Source of the DNA: Reticulitermes lucifugus
Taxonomy: Eukaryota; Arthropoda; Insecta; Blattodea; Rhinotermitidae
Length of the DNA stretch: 49,639 nucleotides
Assembly: GCA_026260175.1 (NCBI GenBank)
Contig: JAKCWW010000821.1
Location: forward strand, 2,471 to 52,109
Direction: 5' to 3'
The position numbers and the translations under genes were made by a program. A model generated the notes under the pieces. It was not told the origin of the DNA and searched no databases. It saw nothing but the letters and a program-made list of their open reading frames with translations. Below are positions 1-10,955 of the stretch, piece by piece; the first letter of the stretch is position 1; every line of letters starts with the position of its first letter.

Positions 1-40
1 GACGACCTGCTAGCTTCTCAAGAAGGACTCTGCTCCATGG

Positions 41-62
41 AGTTAGTTAGTTAGTTAGTTAG
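41..62. repeat. (TTAG)n microsatellite
   Basis: About five perfect copies of the tetramer AGTT/TTAG. It resembles but is not the insect telomeric pentamer TTAGG, and it is short and isolated. Confidence 0.9.
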
Positions 63-1168
63 ACTTTTTGCGGCAGTGTATGACATTCAGAAACCTCTTC
101 CTGTGGACTTCGTCTATCGTCTGATGTACAACTAATGCACAACGCTTCAAAAGCAGACTGTCCTTCCATCCTCGGGTGACGGATCGGGAAGTGCACCTAC
201 CCTGGCGGAGTCCGAAGAAAGAGGTATTCTCAGTCGCTAACGCCAGTGACTGGGAGTAGCATTTTCTAAGCACTGCCGGCTTCCGAAGTGCTGTGATGCA
301 CCTGTACATCAGACGATGGACAGAAGTCCAAAAGATGAGTGTTTCTGAACTACACGAAACTGTTCAGTTCGCATCTCCAATTTCAAATTTAATCTGAATC
401 CGTCACGTAGTTGCGGCGATGAAACATGCTAACAGACGCATTGACACGAACTCCCCATGATGCGTTCACTTAAAGAAAGCTGCGCAAAGAACGCCTAAAA
501 ATAATATACAATAGCAATTTCAGCAATCACATCCAGTAAGGGGAAACGCTGCCATTTGCAAATTTTTGTAAGGTGAAAGTAAAGAACTATGCATAATTTG
601 AACAGCTGCTTAACTCCTCAAAATAAAGCGGCTATCTCACTCCCTCACATTTAAAAAAACTGGCATTTTTTCCAGAGAGCGTAGGTTTATTTACGAAAGC
701 TGTGTGATTCTCAAGTAAACCGCGACTATTCTTCTAAGCAGCATTAACCGACTGGTCCGTGTAACAGACATGGTGACTTTCGCAAGCGGTATGAACGCTG
801 TTTTCATTCCACTGTGCAGTTTAGGAAAAAAACAAAAACATCTGTGAGAAAACTGGCTAGATGAAGCGACCTCCGGTACACGTACACACACAGAATGCTC
901 CATACAAGGTGTGCCAAACTTCAGGATGTTATTAATGAGTCGCTGTGAGTATAAAATACTATGTCAACATACGCCCGATCATTAACTGGATTGACATTAA
1001 CAGTAAGTGTTGGTCTTCATTACAACATAAACTGGCCTGAATGAAAATATGCAAGCAAGTTAATCCTGTGAAACCTGACATTAATACGAACACATTTCCG
1101 AATTCTGTTCCTAATTCACAGCAAAATTATCCGTCTCTGCGTGATTTCAGGCTTCCGCCGCAGTGAAA
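63..1168. other. Non-coding stretch, nothing recognised
   Basis: The only open frames are short (84 and 70 codons on the minus strand), with no recognisable domain, splice context or repeat. I see no RNA gene or known element here. Confidence 0.6.
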
Positions 1169-1342
1169 ATGAGATCTTCGCTCTACTGGAATATTACGCA
1201 GCGTAGATGGATAGTTACCGACGTTTCAGGACAACCTATTAGTCCCATCTTTTATGGATGGGACGGATAGGTTGTCCCGACACGTCGGCAACTTAACTAT
1301 CAATCTACGTTGCGTAACATCCCGGAAGAGCAAAGATCTCAT
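1169..1342. repeat. Long palindromic hairpin (foldback, MITE-like)
   Basis: The left arm (1169-1249) and right arm (1257-1342) are near-perfect reverse complements, from atgagatcttcgctct at the left end to agagcaaagatctcat at the right end. Only about seven bases separate them at the centre. The arms hold matching internal blocks such as ggacaacctat/ataggttgtcc. A transcript would fold into a hairpin of about 80 base pairs. No clean target duplication is visible at the ends, so it may be an inner part of a larger repeat that continues to the right. Confidence 0.85.
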
Positions 1343-1520
1343 GGTCCGTCACCATTACAAAGACCAAATGGTTAATCTTGTTACGGAGAACAGCTGCTGG
1401 TCGTTCTGTGAATCATGCGAAACACGTACAGCAAAGCACACTCTACGAACAAACTGTGGAGTTTCCATACTGCTAATTCAGATGGTACACACAGCAACCA
1501 TTCTGCGTTAGGTACCAAAT
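1343..1520 (+). repeat. Dispersed repeat, copy 1 (matches 30194-30330)
   Basis: The block starting cattacaaagaccaaatgg aligns with cattacagagatcaatcgg at 30.2 kb, and the similarity continues through gttaatcttgttacgg / gctaatgctgttaggg and further at a lower level. The palindrome at 1169-1342 runs directly into it, so both may belong to one mobile element. The short open frame over it (85 codons) looks like repeat-derived sequence, not a gene. Confidence 0.6.
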
Positions 1521-4424
1521 GATGTCCACGTCTATACCAGTACTGACGTTTAATTTCTCTGGGTAAATGTCCCAGAAAATTTGCCATTTACACGGATACA
1601 ACAGTTACCAGAACGTGCATTCTTATCGCTCATCTAATCAACACTTTTAAAGTCGCTCCATATAATAATGACACACAACCGTAAATGTTACAAAACATAC
1701 AACCAACTTCGGCCTGCAACTTCTCTTCTCCTTCATGACAGTATTCTCAACATTGGGACTTACTCTTGCCGTATGATTCATGTCAACGGGCGCGACCCTT
1801 GAATTACGTCACTGTCATTGCACAAGTCAATGGCGGCTAGAATAAGTGCATCGTTACTTACACATTTCTGTGACGTAAATTATTTCTGAAAAACAGGCAG
1901 GTTCACATCACATATCAACGGTACCAAAAGCCATAGGTGTCTTCTAAATTATCTACATTCATTCTATTGTAAATTTGCTTCGTAGTACCGCGTATCAATG
2001 ATGTCTGACACAGCGTTTGTACTAAGACCTGTGCTTAGAAGTTGTGCTTAGTAATCTACCTTGATGATCTGTGGTACTTAACCTGAGTCACTTCTTTTAA
2101 ATGCTGGGGCAGAAAACTTAATATGAGCGACGGCCTCTTCCTTCAATCTACTTTCAAATTCATCGTTTAGAGTCAGCCTACTATTTGGCTTTATATAAAA
2201 AGTGCAGGTGGAAAAGCGTCTGTAAATGAGCAATAATGTAATAGGGTCGTGTTTTTCATTATTCGTCATTACTTTTACAGCTCTGCAATTCTAGTGTCAC
2301 GTATATATTCTACACACAATAATGACAGCTTGGCCCCTTAAATGGCCCTCATCATCCGGAATTGGCAGTTTTAAATCTCCCGCTGCCATCAGGATGGCCG
2401 GAATATTTAAAACCGGCAGTTAAACTCCGTCGCCCTGGAACAAGGGATTATGAATCTCGCGCGGTCCTACAGGGAAGGCAACTACTACCCAGTACCGTAC
2501 CGGTATACCATTGCCTGGCCAACAGTTAGTAGGTGAGAATAAAGCTAGCACCGGTTCAACAGAATCTTAATGTCCATTTTCACCTGTAACTTTCTTCTTG
2601 CAAACTTTTTGTCAGGCCTAGTAATAAGACGTATTTGTCGTGCTTTTCTTGGAAGTTTCGATGACATACATGTACACACTACCCATACTTATCCCTTACC
2701 CTATTAAATGAAACAGTCACTGTGTAAAAATGACTGCTGTTATTATATTACAAAACGGTACCAGTATTAGTGTCATAGCTTCCATATTTCATTATGCACG
2801 AATCTTCACATACCAACTCCCTAATATAGTCTAACATGGTCTTACAAAATAATCACGTGGGTTCGGCGATCTTCAGATCTGTGTGCATTGACTCCGAGAT
2901 CCGCGTGCCCATATCTTTTGACGACTTGGCGCCTAAGTGAATTCTTTAGAACACAGGTACTAGCAAACTACAGTACATAAGACCCTTCTTGTCAAAAGTT
3001 TAGCTCCCCAAGCTCCGCCTCTATGGAACGATAGGGTCATAATCACATTCGCAAAATCCCTACTTTTAGAACCTAACCTCAGCGAGTAAAATGCACATCT
3101 ATTTTGATAGTATCGTCCCATGTACACCTCCGTACTCAATATGACATCTTCCCCTAAAGTTTCCAGCCCAAACTGCATATATTCTCTTTAGCTCCACTGT
3201 GTGTGCTACGTGTCTGGTCACCTCGCCCTGAAAATATGCTATGCTGTCAGAGAACGAACAGAAATTAAATAACATTACTCGGTTGCACTCACGTAATAAT
3301 ATAACAAGATACCCACAGTATACATAAACTACATAAACCTACAAAAATTTGGCAGGAAATCAATTATAAAGTTGCTTAAATTACTTCAAATCTTAATGTC
3401 ATCATTATTCGACAATGAAGTGACTAGATCAGCCTACCTTAATGTTTAAACAGAACACGAAGTCAGATGTTTAAACTGATACAATTCTGTGTGAAGTACA
3501 CCAAAGCCAGCATAACACACTCTTGCTTTCACTAACACGTGTATATCAGCCACATTAAACAGATGAAAACAAACGCTCAAGTGGGATAAAAATATTAGTT
3601 ACACAAATGAACTCGGACACACTTCACTGTAGTAAAGCACAATCTTCTGAGAACAGCACCGCCAACAATGCCGCATGCTGCCAACGAAACAATGTATCGC
3701 AACGCACAATTCGTAAACTGTGAGGTTTTGAAAGCAAGATTTTCGTATCATTACAGTAATAGCGTAATTATTCATCAACCGATAGAGATATGGAGCACAT
3801 TTGCGGCCATATATTAAAACTTCAGTGCAAACAACTCCTCGCCAATGTGCCGATAGCAAGCCACTCTTCTCCGTTCCAAAGCCACGACTGCACTGGTGAA
3901 AACTAACGCATAGCGGCGAGCGAAAAGGAACTTCGGTAGACAGCCGACCCAACTACAGTATAATACCTGGCATAGGTAGCGTCCGGCATGAAACGTTGAA
4001 AGTCCACGTAACCAGTAACTTAGCAACACGCAGGATGAATAGCACTGAATAAAAAAAAAATAAACAAAGAACTTTTGCTAAGGTAACGTCTACCGTACTG
4101 GGCTGGATGGAAATCTACAGCAGGTCCTGCAGTCTTCCCCCACCCACTTCTTCCACATTCTAGTAACCTTCTCCTCCCCTTGCGCCTTTTTTTCTTTCCT
4201 TCCCAACACACGAGGCCTTCCTCGCCATCCTCATTTACCGTACATACTTCGCTTGCCAGCATAATCGCTTTCTTGCCTACTGCTTAAGGCAAGCTAGTTT
4301 CTTTCCCTCATTACAACTCAACTCATTGATCAGCAATGTGGAGCAAGTAATTCTGTCAATAACCTTCATTATGATACAGAATTCACTATGTACTATATGT
4401 GACTTGAGACTGTCAGGGCGGTGT
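1521..4424. other. Non-coding stretch, nothing firmly recognised
   Basis: About 2.9 kb without a recognisable gene. A small imperfect inverted pair (ggcagttttaaat near 2364 and atttaaaaccggc near 2404) is the only local structure seen. The 117-codon minus-strand frame at 3599-3952 overlaps a 71-codon frame in another phase and shows no domain. A pyrimidine-rich patch lies near 4130-4210. Confidence 0.55.
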
Positions 4425-4575
4425 TACAGCATGACACCGTGCAATTTGGTAAATAGGTACCAACTTATCGGAGGAACTTACTGCATCCATCTCCTATCCT
4501 CAAGATGGAAGAGGGTCCAAACCTTGACACTTGTCTTCCAAACTATTTCTCAAATCCCAGAACACCGAATTTTAC
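4425..4575. repeat. Foldback repeat family FBK, copy at 4.4 kb
   Basis: The order gacaccgtgcaatttggt, aggtaccaact, ggaggaacttactgc, atccatct, aagatggaag recurs in the 47.8-kb copy. The second half is roughly the reverse complement of the first (tccatct against agatgga), so the unit can fold back. This copy is diverged. Half-copies lie at 5.97, 28.5, 33.5 and 49.2 kb. Confidence 0.5.
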
Positions 4576-5098
4576 ACTGCCTTTCAACATGTTTCATGGA
4601 AGGATAAAATGAGTGTCAAATAGTATTCAGGTCCTCCAGGATGTGACACCGTGTGATAAAGGAAGTACGTTACTTCCAAACACCGGCAAACTCACGACAC
4701 ATCGTCACGTCCAAGAAGACCTAAATCGTCAAGAACACAGATGCAGAAACCTCAAATCTCGCAAGTTTGAAACAATTTAACGAAATATCAGGCGGCTGAT
4801 TATGTGCCTTATAGGCCTACTTCTAAATCTGCACTAACTCCACGTGCGAAAACGTTGAATTACACATAATTAATTTTCGGATTATGGCATGTGTATGGGT
4901 CTTACAATGTATGAGCGCTGAATTACGGAACTTTCGCATTTACGCTTTTAAAAAACTGACACCCCCTTTCCCCCCGTGAGTGTACATGTATGTAATAAAT
5001 CTGAACTACAATGGTGATAAAACAAGGTACGCACTGTCACTCAAATTTCTCCACGCCGCGGACCCTGTCAAGTCATACCCGTTGATGTACATCGTAGC

Positions 5099-5402
5099 TT
5101 TGTTTCCATTCTCAGTTTGTTGTTTTCTGTTTAAATTTGTTGTTCCCTTTCCTACGTTTGTTGTTTCCCTTCCAAATTTGTTATGCCCTTTTCTCAGTTT
5201 GTTGTTTCCTTTCTCAATTTGTCGGTCCCTTTTCTCAATTTGTTGCTCTCTTCTTTAGTTTGCTTTTTCTTTTCAGTGCGTTGTTTCATCTCTCAATTTG
5301 CTGCTCCCTTTGCTCAGTTTCTAGTTCTCTTCACAAACTTGTTGTTCCCTTTCTCAGCATATTGTTCCTTTCTCTCAGTTTGTGGTCGCCTTTCCTCCCC
5401 TT
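5099..5402. repeat. Pyrimidine-rich minisatellite, period 20-21 bp
   Basis: About 14 diverged tandem copies of a unit like tttgttgtttcctttctcaa. Copies start at successive tttg(t/c) words and are 18-22 bp long. Because many copies are 21 bp, two plus-strand frames stay open and read as a repetitive hydrophobic peptide rich in F, L, S and P (92 and 112 codons). Those frames follow from the repeat and are not evidence of a membrane protein. The strand asymmetry (T/C on plus) is strong throughout. Confidence 0.85.
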
Positions 5403-5577
5403 TATTTTGCACACTGTAATTAGTGCTATGCGTTTCAAATTAATTTCCTATACTTCATCACAGATAATATCTTAATAATGTTATTTAACGATGCTGTCAA
5501 TTACTGAGGTTACATATCATTGGAAGGCATATAATGAATTTATGTACTTTCCTATTTACATTCCTTAACGTTGTTCA

Positions 5578-5848
5578 CATGCCTAAAGCACCACACCACG
5601 CAGGCACAGAGGGGAGTGGAGGTATAGCTCAAGTCATTCTTAATCTCGTCACTACATGGAGGGTGATCAGCTTCAGGCCTCGACCGTTTTAACCCCACGA
5701 ACCACGGAATATGAGACTGGGTGGATCCCAGAGTCGAACTGGAAACATTAAAGGAAGGGGTCTTACCCGTACCGCAAATCGAGCCACGGTTCCTAGGTTG
5801 TCGAATCCATAACCTTGTCACTACGCCAACACAGCTACTCCGTCTCAA
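5578..5848 (-). mobile_element. SINE-A copy, antisense, near full length
   Basis: SINE-A is the commonest repeat here, with about 15 copies. In sense order it has a tRNA-like head with an A-box-like tagcgtagtcgg and a B-box-like ggttcgattccc, then blocks like gcgtccagacc, cccacccagcctcct, gtgccgagattaagaatg, and a tail related to ggaataactttacc. This copy is read on the minus strand: the tail side is gggagtggaggtatagctca at the left, and the head side is atcgagccacggttcc and tcactacgccaacacagcta at the right. The 98-codon minus frame over it is repeat-derived. Confidence 0.75.
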
Positions 5849-5967
5849 TTTGCATTCCCTTACTACTATTTACACGTAGGCGTATTGCTTCAAGAGAGCT
5901 ACATGTCTAACCTACAGCGTACGTTGGGCATGGTACATTCCACAGAGAAATATTAATGGATTCTCGA

Positions 5968-6075
5968 ATTTGACGCCGTGCAGTCTGGTCCAACGGCATA
6001 AAGGTTTTGGAAGATCTTACCGTCTCCATATTGGTGGACAGCTCAGCGCTGGTACCATTGTATAAGTGACACATC
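5968..6075. repeat. Foldback repeat family FBK, half-copy
   Basis: gacgccgtgcagtctggtcc matches the opening of the family at 4.4 kb and 49.2 kb. The match then fades around accgtctccat and ggtacca. It is highly diverged. Confidence 0.35.
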
Positions 6076-6407
6076 ATACACCTCACCGAACCCCAGAACC
6101 TTTATTTCAAATTAGCTATGGCGAATATTTAATGAAATAAAGGCATAATAATTTCTGGCATTATGCAGCGCGAATAACAATATGTTGTAATATTTTATCT
6201 GTATTGGTAATAAATATATCTAAATAAACAAACATATAGGAGAATGAGATATGCAAAACAGCATGCAAAGAATACATAAGGAAAGCATTAAACTGCCTTC
6301 TCAATACTCCCCTCAACACGCTTCTCCAAACAAAACATGCCTAATCTACTAAGTTACTGCATATGCGCAATGACTGAACAGTGACAGAATGGTTGTTATG
6401 CTACATA

Positions 6408-6450
6408 TAGATATGCAGACATACAGACATAGACACATAGACACACAGAC
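6408..6450. repeat. Degenerate (AGACAY)n simple repeat
   Basis: Interrupted copies of agacata/agacaca run through this interval. A ten-base G run follows at about 6611-6620. Both are ordinary low-complexity sequence. Confidence 0.75.
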
Positions 6451-6784
6451 CTCTTGACGTTTCAGTTGTATAAGTTATCAGTATCATAGCAAGCATTTAC
6501 AGGCTTGCGCCGCCATCAGCATAACCCCGACAATTTAAATAATTTTTATGATGAATGAATGTGAAAGATGTGCTCAAGATCCCGTCTCTTGTACCGCTCC
6601 TATACTGCAGGGGGGGGGGAGAGCATGTGAAGTGCTCAGCTGACTGGACATTCCGTTTCTCAGCTACTTGTACACGGCAATTTCGATGTTGCGTTGAGAC
6701 GTTAAAAACGTAACAAATATAAATGTGAAAATATCACTGTGCATATTCTCTTGTGAGAGACAACAATCAACACTTAAAAATCAG

Positions 6785-7025
6785 GACCGGAACAGCTCCG
6801 TTAGTACACTGAACAGGCTGAGGGAATCGGAGTTCGATTCCTGGCACGGGCAGGGATTTTTCTCCACAGCGAACAGACAGGTTTTGGGGAACACGCAGCC
6901 ACCTAGCCTCCTATCCAATCAGCACCGGGGTTCTTTCCACGGGCAGAGTGGCCAGGGAGGGCAACTGACCACTCACTTCGATCTAGCGCGCAGGTTGCGA
7001 ATGAACAACGCAGTGACCAATTACA
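6785..7025 (+). mobile_element. SINE-A copy, sense, diverged
   Basis: The B-box-like agttcgattcctgg is preceded by ggctgagggaatcgg and followed by agcctcctatccaatcagca and ccactcacttcgatctagcg, in SINE-A sense order. The head is degraded. The 107-codon plus frame over this interval is a by-product of the repeat. Confidence 0.65.
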
Positions 7026-7423
7026 GGGACGACAACTTTCAGCGTTAATACCGACGGATTAACTAAAGCTGCTATGTATGCAATCTCCTCACTGAACGGC
7101 TGATAGTTTCTCAGCTGACCAAGAACTTTCAAGCTTCATTAACAGCCATCTTCACACGCTGCTTCTCTTTAAGTGTCATTCTACATTATACATGCACTCA
7201 GTCCACACGTCTTCTCTATGGTCTCTTTTCTATATTTTCCAAAACACACACACGTGCGCTTGGGTATAGGTACTACGAGTCTGTATAAGAATAAGCACAA
7301 ACTACAGTATTTTCTGTTAAAACAGCCACAGATTTCAGTGCAAGGGGTCCCGATAAATGTTAATGTGGTTCACAGTTTCAGAATTCATTCTAGACAGACT
7401 GAACTTAGAGCGCCTAGTCAGAA

Positions 7424-7887
7424 ACAAGACAGGCAATGTACGTATAACTTAACACTGAGCCGCCGTCGTGTAACCATTGTCGCCATGGAAAAGCAATAAG
7501 TATTTCATACTCTGAGTGTGTGTCTGTAGTCTTAGTTATCCAGCATGCAAAGCTCATGTGGCCTGGCTTGCTCTACCAAATTTTTCCACATTATCTCATA
7601 AACGGCACTATTTTCGGAAAAAAGGTACTGAACATAAAATGTGTGTTTTGAGTTTCTCCACAACTTTTGTCCGAAACATTTCTCATTCTAAGAATTCAGA
7701 CAGTTATTATAAATATATATAGTCATGTAAAATACCCGTTATTCGTGTCAGATTGAATTTTCTCAACAGATTTTTGGAAAATACTGAAATATCAAATCTC
7801 ATGAAAATCCGTCTAGTGAAAGCCGAGTTGTTCCATGCGGATGGACGGACGGACAGACATAACGAAGCTAATAGTCGCTTTTCGCAA
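7424..7887 (-). repeat. 470-bp dispersed repeat, copy 1 (inverted relative to 12351-12829)
   Basis: This interval is the reverse complement of 12351-12829 along its whole length with moderate divergence. Shared blocks, in order, include aatgtacgtataacttaac, ggaaaagcaataagt, atccagcatgcaaagc, catttctcatt, taacccgttatt-like sequence and gacagacat(a/g)acgaagctaata. No protein can be read through it. The partner copy abuts a MADF-domain fossil, but no MADF remnant is seen beside this copy. Confidence 0.8.
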
Positions 7888-8434
7888 TTTTACGAACGAG
7901 CCTGAAAACTGAAGAACTTCCGGAAATTTGATCATGACATCCAGCCACAACAACACGCCAATTATATCGCCTTCTGAATATTCATACAGCAAACAACACA
8001 CAGGAACACAGCATTTGTTAACCTTCTAACAACTAAAATATGAGTTAATCCGCAGGCGCAATCCTGCCATAGCAGCTTTTAAATGTCTAGTAACTAAACT
8101 ACAGTAATAAAATCACAAACTGCAGAATGTATCAGAAACCAGATTATACCCATTCACCCGACCATGAAATTTCCTTCTGTTATAAAAACCCGAGCTTCAG
8201 AACAGTCATCAGCAATTATGGCTATATACGCTATACAAAGTCAGTTCATCTGTGTACAATACTTTTATCCAAAATCTGCTCTAGTATCACACCCCACGCC
8301 TACTTCTCAAGAGCGATTGCGTCTTCTCTTGTGGCTTTCAAACAACGAATATGCTTGCATTTCCTGCTTATCCGTGCGTGCTACGCGTTCCTCCAATCTT
8401 ACCAATCCGCACCTAATGGTAATATCAAAGTTCA

Positions 8435-8468
8435 AAGAGAAGAAGACAAAGAAGAAGAAGAAGACGAC
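8435..8468. repeat. (AAG)n microsatellite
   Basis: An agaagaagacaaagaagaag tract. It gives Lys/Glu/Asp-rich runs in overlapping plus-strand frames of 142 and 133 codons and a run of Phe on the minus strand. These are simple-repeat effects. Confidence 0.85.
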
Positions 8469-8861
8469 GTTAAGACGATACACGTGCTTCAAAACTCTTC
8501 TGCAATACTTGGTGAAAAAGGAATGCCTACTTCTAAACACCCAGAATTCTTCTGACGACACGTGAAACACTTGAATAATCTCTCACCACAGCTATTCGTG
8601 ATGTACAGGTCAGGTTTTATCGGATTTGGAAGTCGTTAAATCAATAATGGCACACATAAATTTCAGCATATTTCGCATTATTCAAGCTACCCCTACAGTA
8701 AAGGTAAAGTTATTCCTAGGGATTGCGTTCTCCTGTGATACTACGCCGCGTTCGGACGTTACGATCGAACGTGGTGACCCTATTTAAAGGGTAGAAATGT
8801 CCAAGAAAAATAACATTTCAGAATCCTCAGCTACACTGCTGCGAAAACCCCCAAACTCGCA

Positions 8862-9075
8862 CAGATGTTCCTATCCTCAACACCTCGCCATGACGACGTG
8901 TAAGGCAGTGGAGGTAAGGCTTCATGAATTTTAACCCTGACAGCAGATTGAGGTGAGAGATCAGCTTCATCTTCCCCCCCCCCCCACATTTCTTCGTACT
9001 TGTTTGGACAGGAGACTAAGTGGGCTCCAGAGCCGGGTAAAAAGGCCGTGCTCCGGCTGGAAATCAAAATCAGTC
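8862..9075 (-). mobile_element. SINE-A copy, antisense, degraded
   Basis: Tail-side words aggcagtggaggtaaggctt and attgaggtgagagatcagct lie at the left, and gtgggctccagagccggg lies at the right, in SINE-A antisense order. A C tract (about 8977-8986) interrupts the middle and the tRNA-like head is not recognisable. A stray tail-like gtaaaggtaaagttattcct sits upstream at about 8700 and may be a separate fragment. Confidence 0.55.
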
Positions 9076-9239
9076 CTCTCTGGCGTATCAGCTTTCTTTG
9101 CTCGTGGTTAAGTATGCTATGATTATAAGAACCTATTTACGTAAGTTAAATAAATGCAACCATAAACTGAGAGAAGAATTTTCAGCAAAAATTGCACTGA
9201 AAATTAGCAATTATCGAATCTTCACATGTCTCATGCTTG

Positions 9240-9357
9240 ATACTCACTCATGAAAAGGCCTTTATACACGTATTACAGTCCTACACTACGATACTCCTGC
9301 TCATACTCACTCATGAAAAGGCCTTTATACACGTATTACAGTCCTACACTACGATAC
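9240..9357 (+). repeat. Perfect 63-bp tandem duplication
   Basis: 9240-9294 and 9303-9357 are identical over 55 bp, with an 8-bp linker, giving a period of 63 bp. Because 63 is 21 codons, a plus-strand frame reads the same 15 residues twice (MKRPLYTYYSPTLRY). The lack of any mismatch points to a recent duplication. No promoter, splice site or domain supports a gene. Confidence 0.95.
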
Positions 9358-9377
9358 GAAAAATATGCCTCTATAAC

Positions 9378-9432
9378 AATTACTAAAACCGTCAACAAAA
9401 GTACAGTTGTGTTGACGGCTGTTAGTAATAAT
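9378..9432. repeat. Imperfect hairpin
   Basis: aattactaaaaccgtcaaca pairs with tgttgacggctgttagtaat, with a loop of about 12 bases. The innermost seven bases of each arm (gtcaaca/tgttgac) match perfectly. It lies just after the 63-bp duplication. Confidence 0.75.
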
Positions 9433-9846
9433 TACTTACATAAAACTCAACAGAATGACCGACATTAAGTTCAAGCCTACGCAGTATGATTTTATGACTG
9501 GAGTCCGTCCAGTCAGTCAGCTTCATACCTACAGTCTGAGCTATTCGCAGCATCATTAAACACGTATTTCACGAGGCGTAGTCAGTTCATCCACTGCATG
9601 CGCAACTTGGAGGAAGTTTCATGAAACGTTGTTACTGATAAAAAAGTCATGTAGAGTTGCACGAAACTGATTACCACACGCCAGTGTACGTATGTGGGGA
9701 ATACGTTACATCACACGTTTTGTAGGAAATAACACCGTCTTATTTATAGAAAAGCACAGTATTACTGTACACACGTGTTAACATTCTACATTTTGCCTAC
9801 AGAGTGGATTTCATATAATTCTTGTAATAATAATCGATCACAATTT

Positions 9847-9879
9847 TGTGCGTGTGCGTGCGTGCGCGTGTGTGTGTGG
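9847..9879. repeat. GT/GC-rich microsatellite
   Basis: Alternating purine-pyrimidine sequence (gtgcgtgtgcgtgcgtgcgc then gt repeats). Confidence 0.85.
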
Positions 9880-10721
9880 TAATAACTGAGTTTTTAAACA
9901 CTATTTAGATGAATTTCCGGCTCCAGAAGGTTAACCTGGCTATTACATCATAAATTAAAATTTCGTTTCTTATTGTCCATAATCCAGCAACGATCAACAG
10001 AGCCGAATATTAACTTGTTCTCTTTTTAACAGTAGCTAGGTTTAAATCGTGCTCTTGAATACGAGGTTTGCACAACTGTGGATAACAAATTGGAAATGAT
10101 TTGGAAGAAAATGGCCACAGCAGTCTAAAGATACACGGATCTAACCTAAAGACAAAAAGAAATATATAAACCTCCGTTGAAAAAGACTTTCGCTGTGACG
10201 AATTTCCAACCCATGGCGTCCTGCACAAAAACTGAAAACCAATCCATCGTAATGTTCAGCAGAAGAGACATGTATGCCTAAAATAGTTGCCATCTTGGTT
10301 TACAGTTCGGTACTCCTGAAAACGAAACCTGCGAAAGGACAATGACACTGGCACAAACTCAACAGAATGTGTTCACCTCATTCATTTTGTGGAAATATCG
10401 CGTAAAACCTCTGGTCCGTAAAACCCTTAATTCATTTAAATAAATCGATTGGGATCTGATATTATATTAATTTTCTCACAATTTATTATTGTGATCATCT
10501 GTAGGGTTTATTCTATGCATTTCAATTAACTATCTGCGATGTTAAAGCATCACCGCAATGCATCGAACTCTGATACAGAATGTAAGTTCACCAGTCATCC
10601 AAACGTGATCAGTCTGTGACTGGATTGATGTCAATTGGTAAAACTTTAGTTTCCAGCACCGCTGAAACGGTGTAACGGCTGGTGCAAAACATTACTCCTG
10701 GACTTTACCCGTCATTCGCAT
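9880..10721. other. Non-coding stretch, nothing recognised
   Basis: No gene, repeat or RNA is recognisable. The only open frame of note is a 72-codon minus-strand frame without domain features. Confidence 0.5.
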
Positions 10722-10955
10722 TAGGATATGGATTGAACAATCAAGGAATCGTAGTTCAACTGTCGCCAGGAGCAGAGACAAGTTTCTCATCTCCAAAGCG
10801 TCCAGACCTGATCTGGGGCCCACCAAGCTCCCAATTCAATGGATAACAGCGACGCTTTACCCGGAGGTAAAGCGGTCGGGGAGTAAAGTCGACCACCCAT
10901 CCATACCTAGTGTCAAGGTTAAGGATGAGTTCAGACATACCTCCATTTACGCATG
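10722..10955 (+). mobile_element. SINE-A copy, sense
   Basis: Readable in order: ttgaacaatcaaggaatcgt, caaagcgtccagacctgatc, ggggcccaccaagctcccaa, ttacccggaggtaaagcggt and caaggttaaggatgagttca. The B-box position reads gtagttcaactgtc, so the internal promoter is damaged. The A-box half of the head is weak or missing. Confidence 0.7.

Noticed and set aside
41..62. TTAG repeats as a telomeric tract.
   Set aside because: Insect telomeres use TTAGG. This is a five-copy tetramer microsatellite.
5137..5475. A hydrophobic membrane protein of 112 residues.
   Set aside because: The frame is produced by the 20-21-bp minisatellite and reads similarly in another frame.
8127..8570. The longest open frame in the window (142 codons, plus) with two overlapping frames.
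   Set aside because: Its length comes partly from an AAG tract. Frames on both strands are open across the same bases, and no domain or splice context is present.
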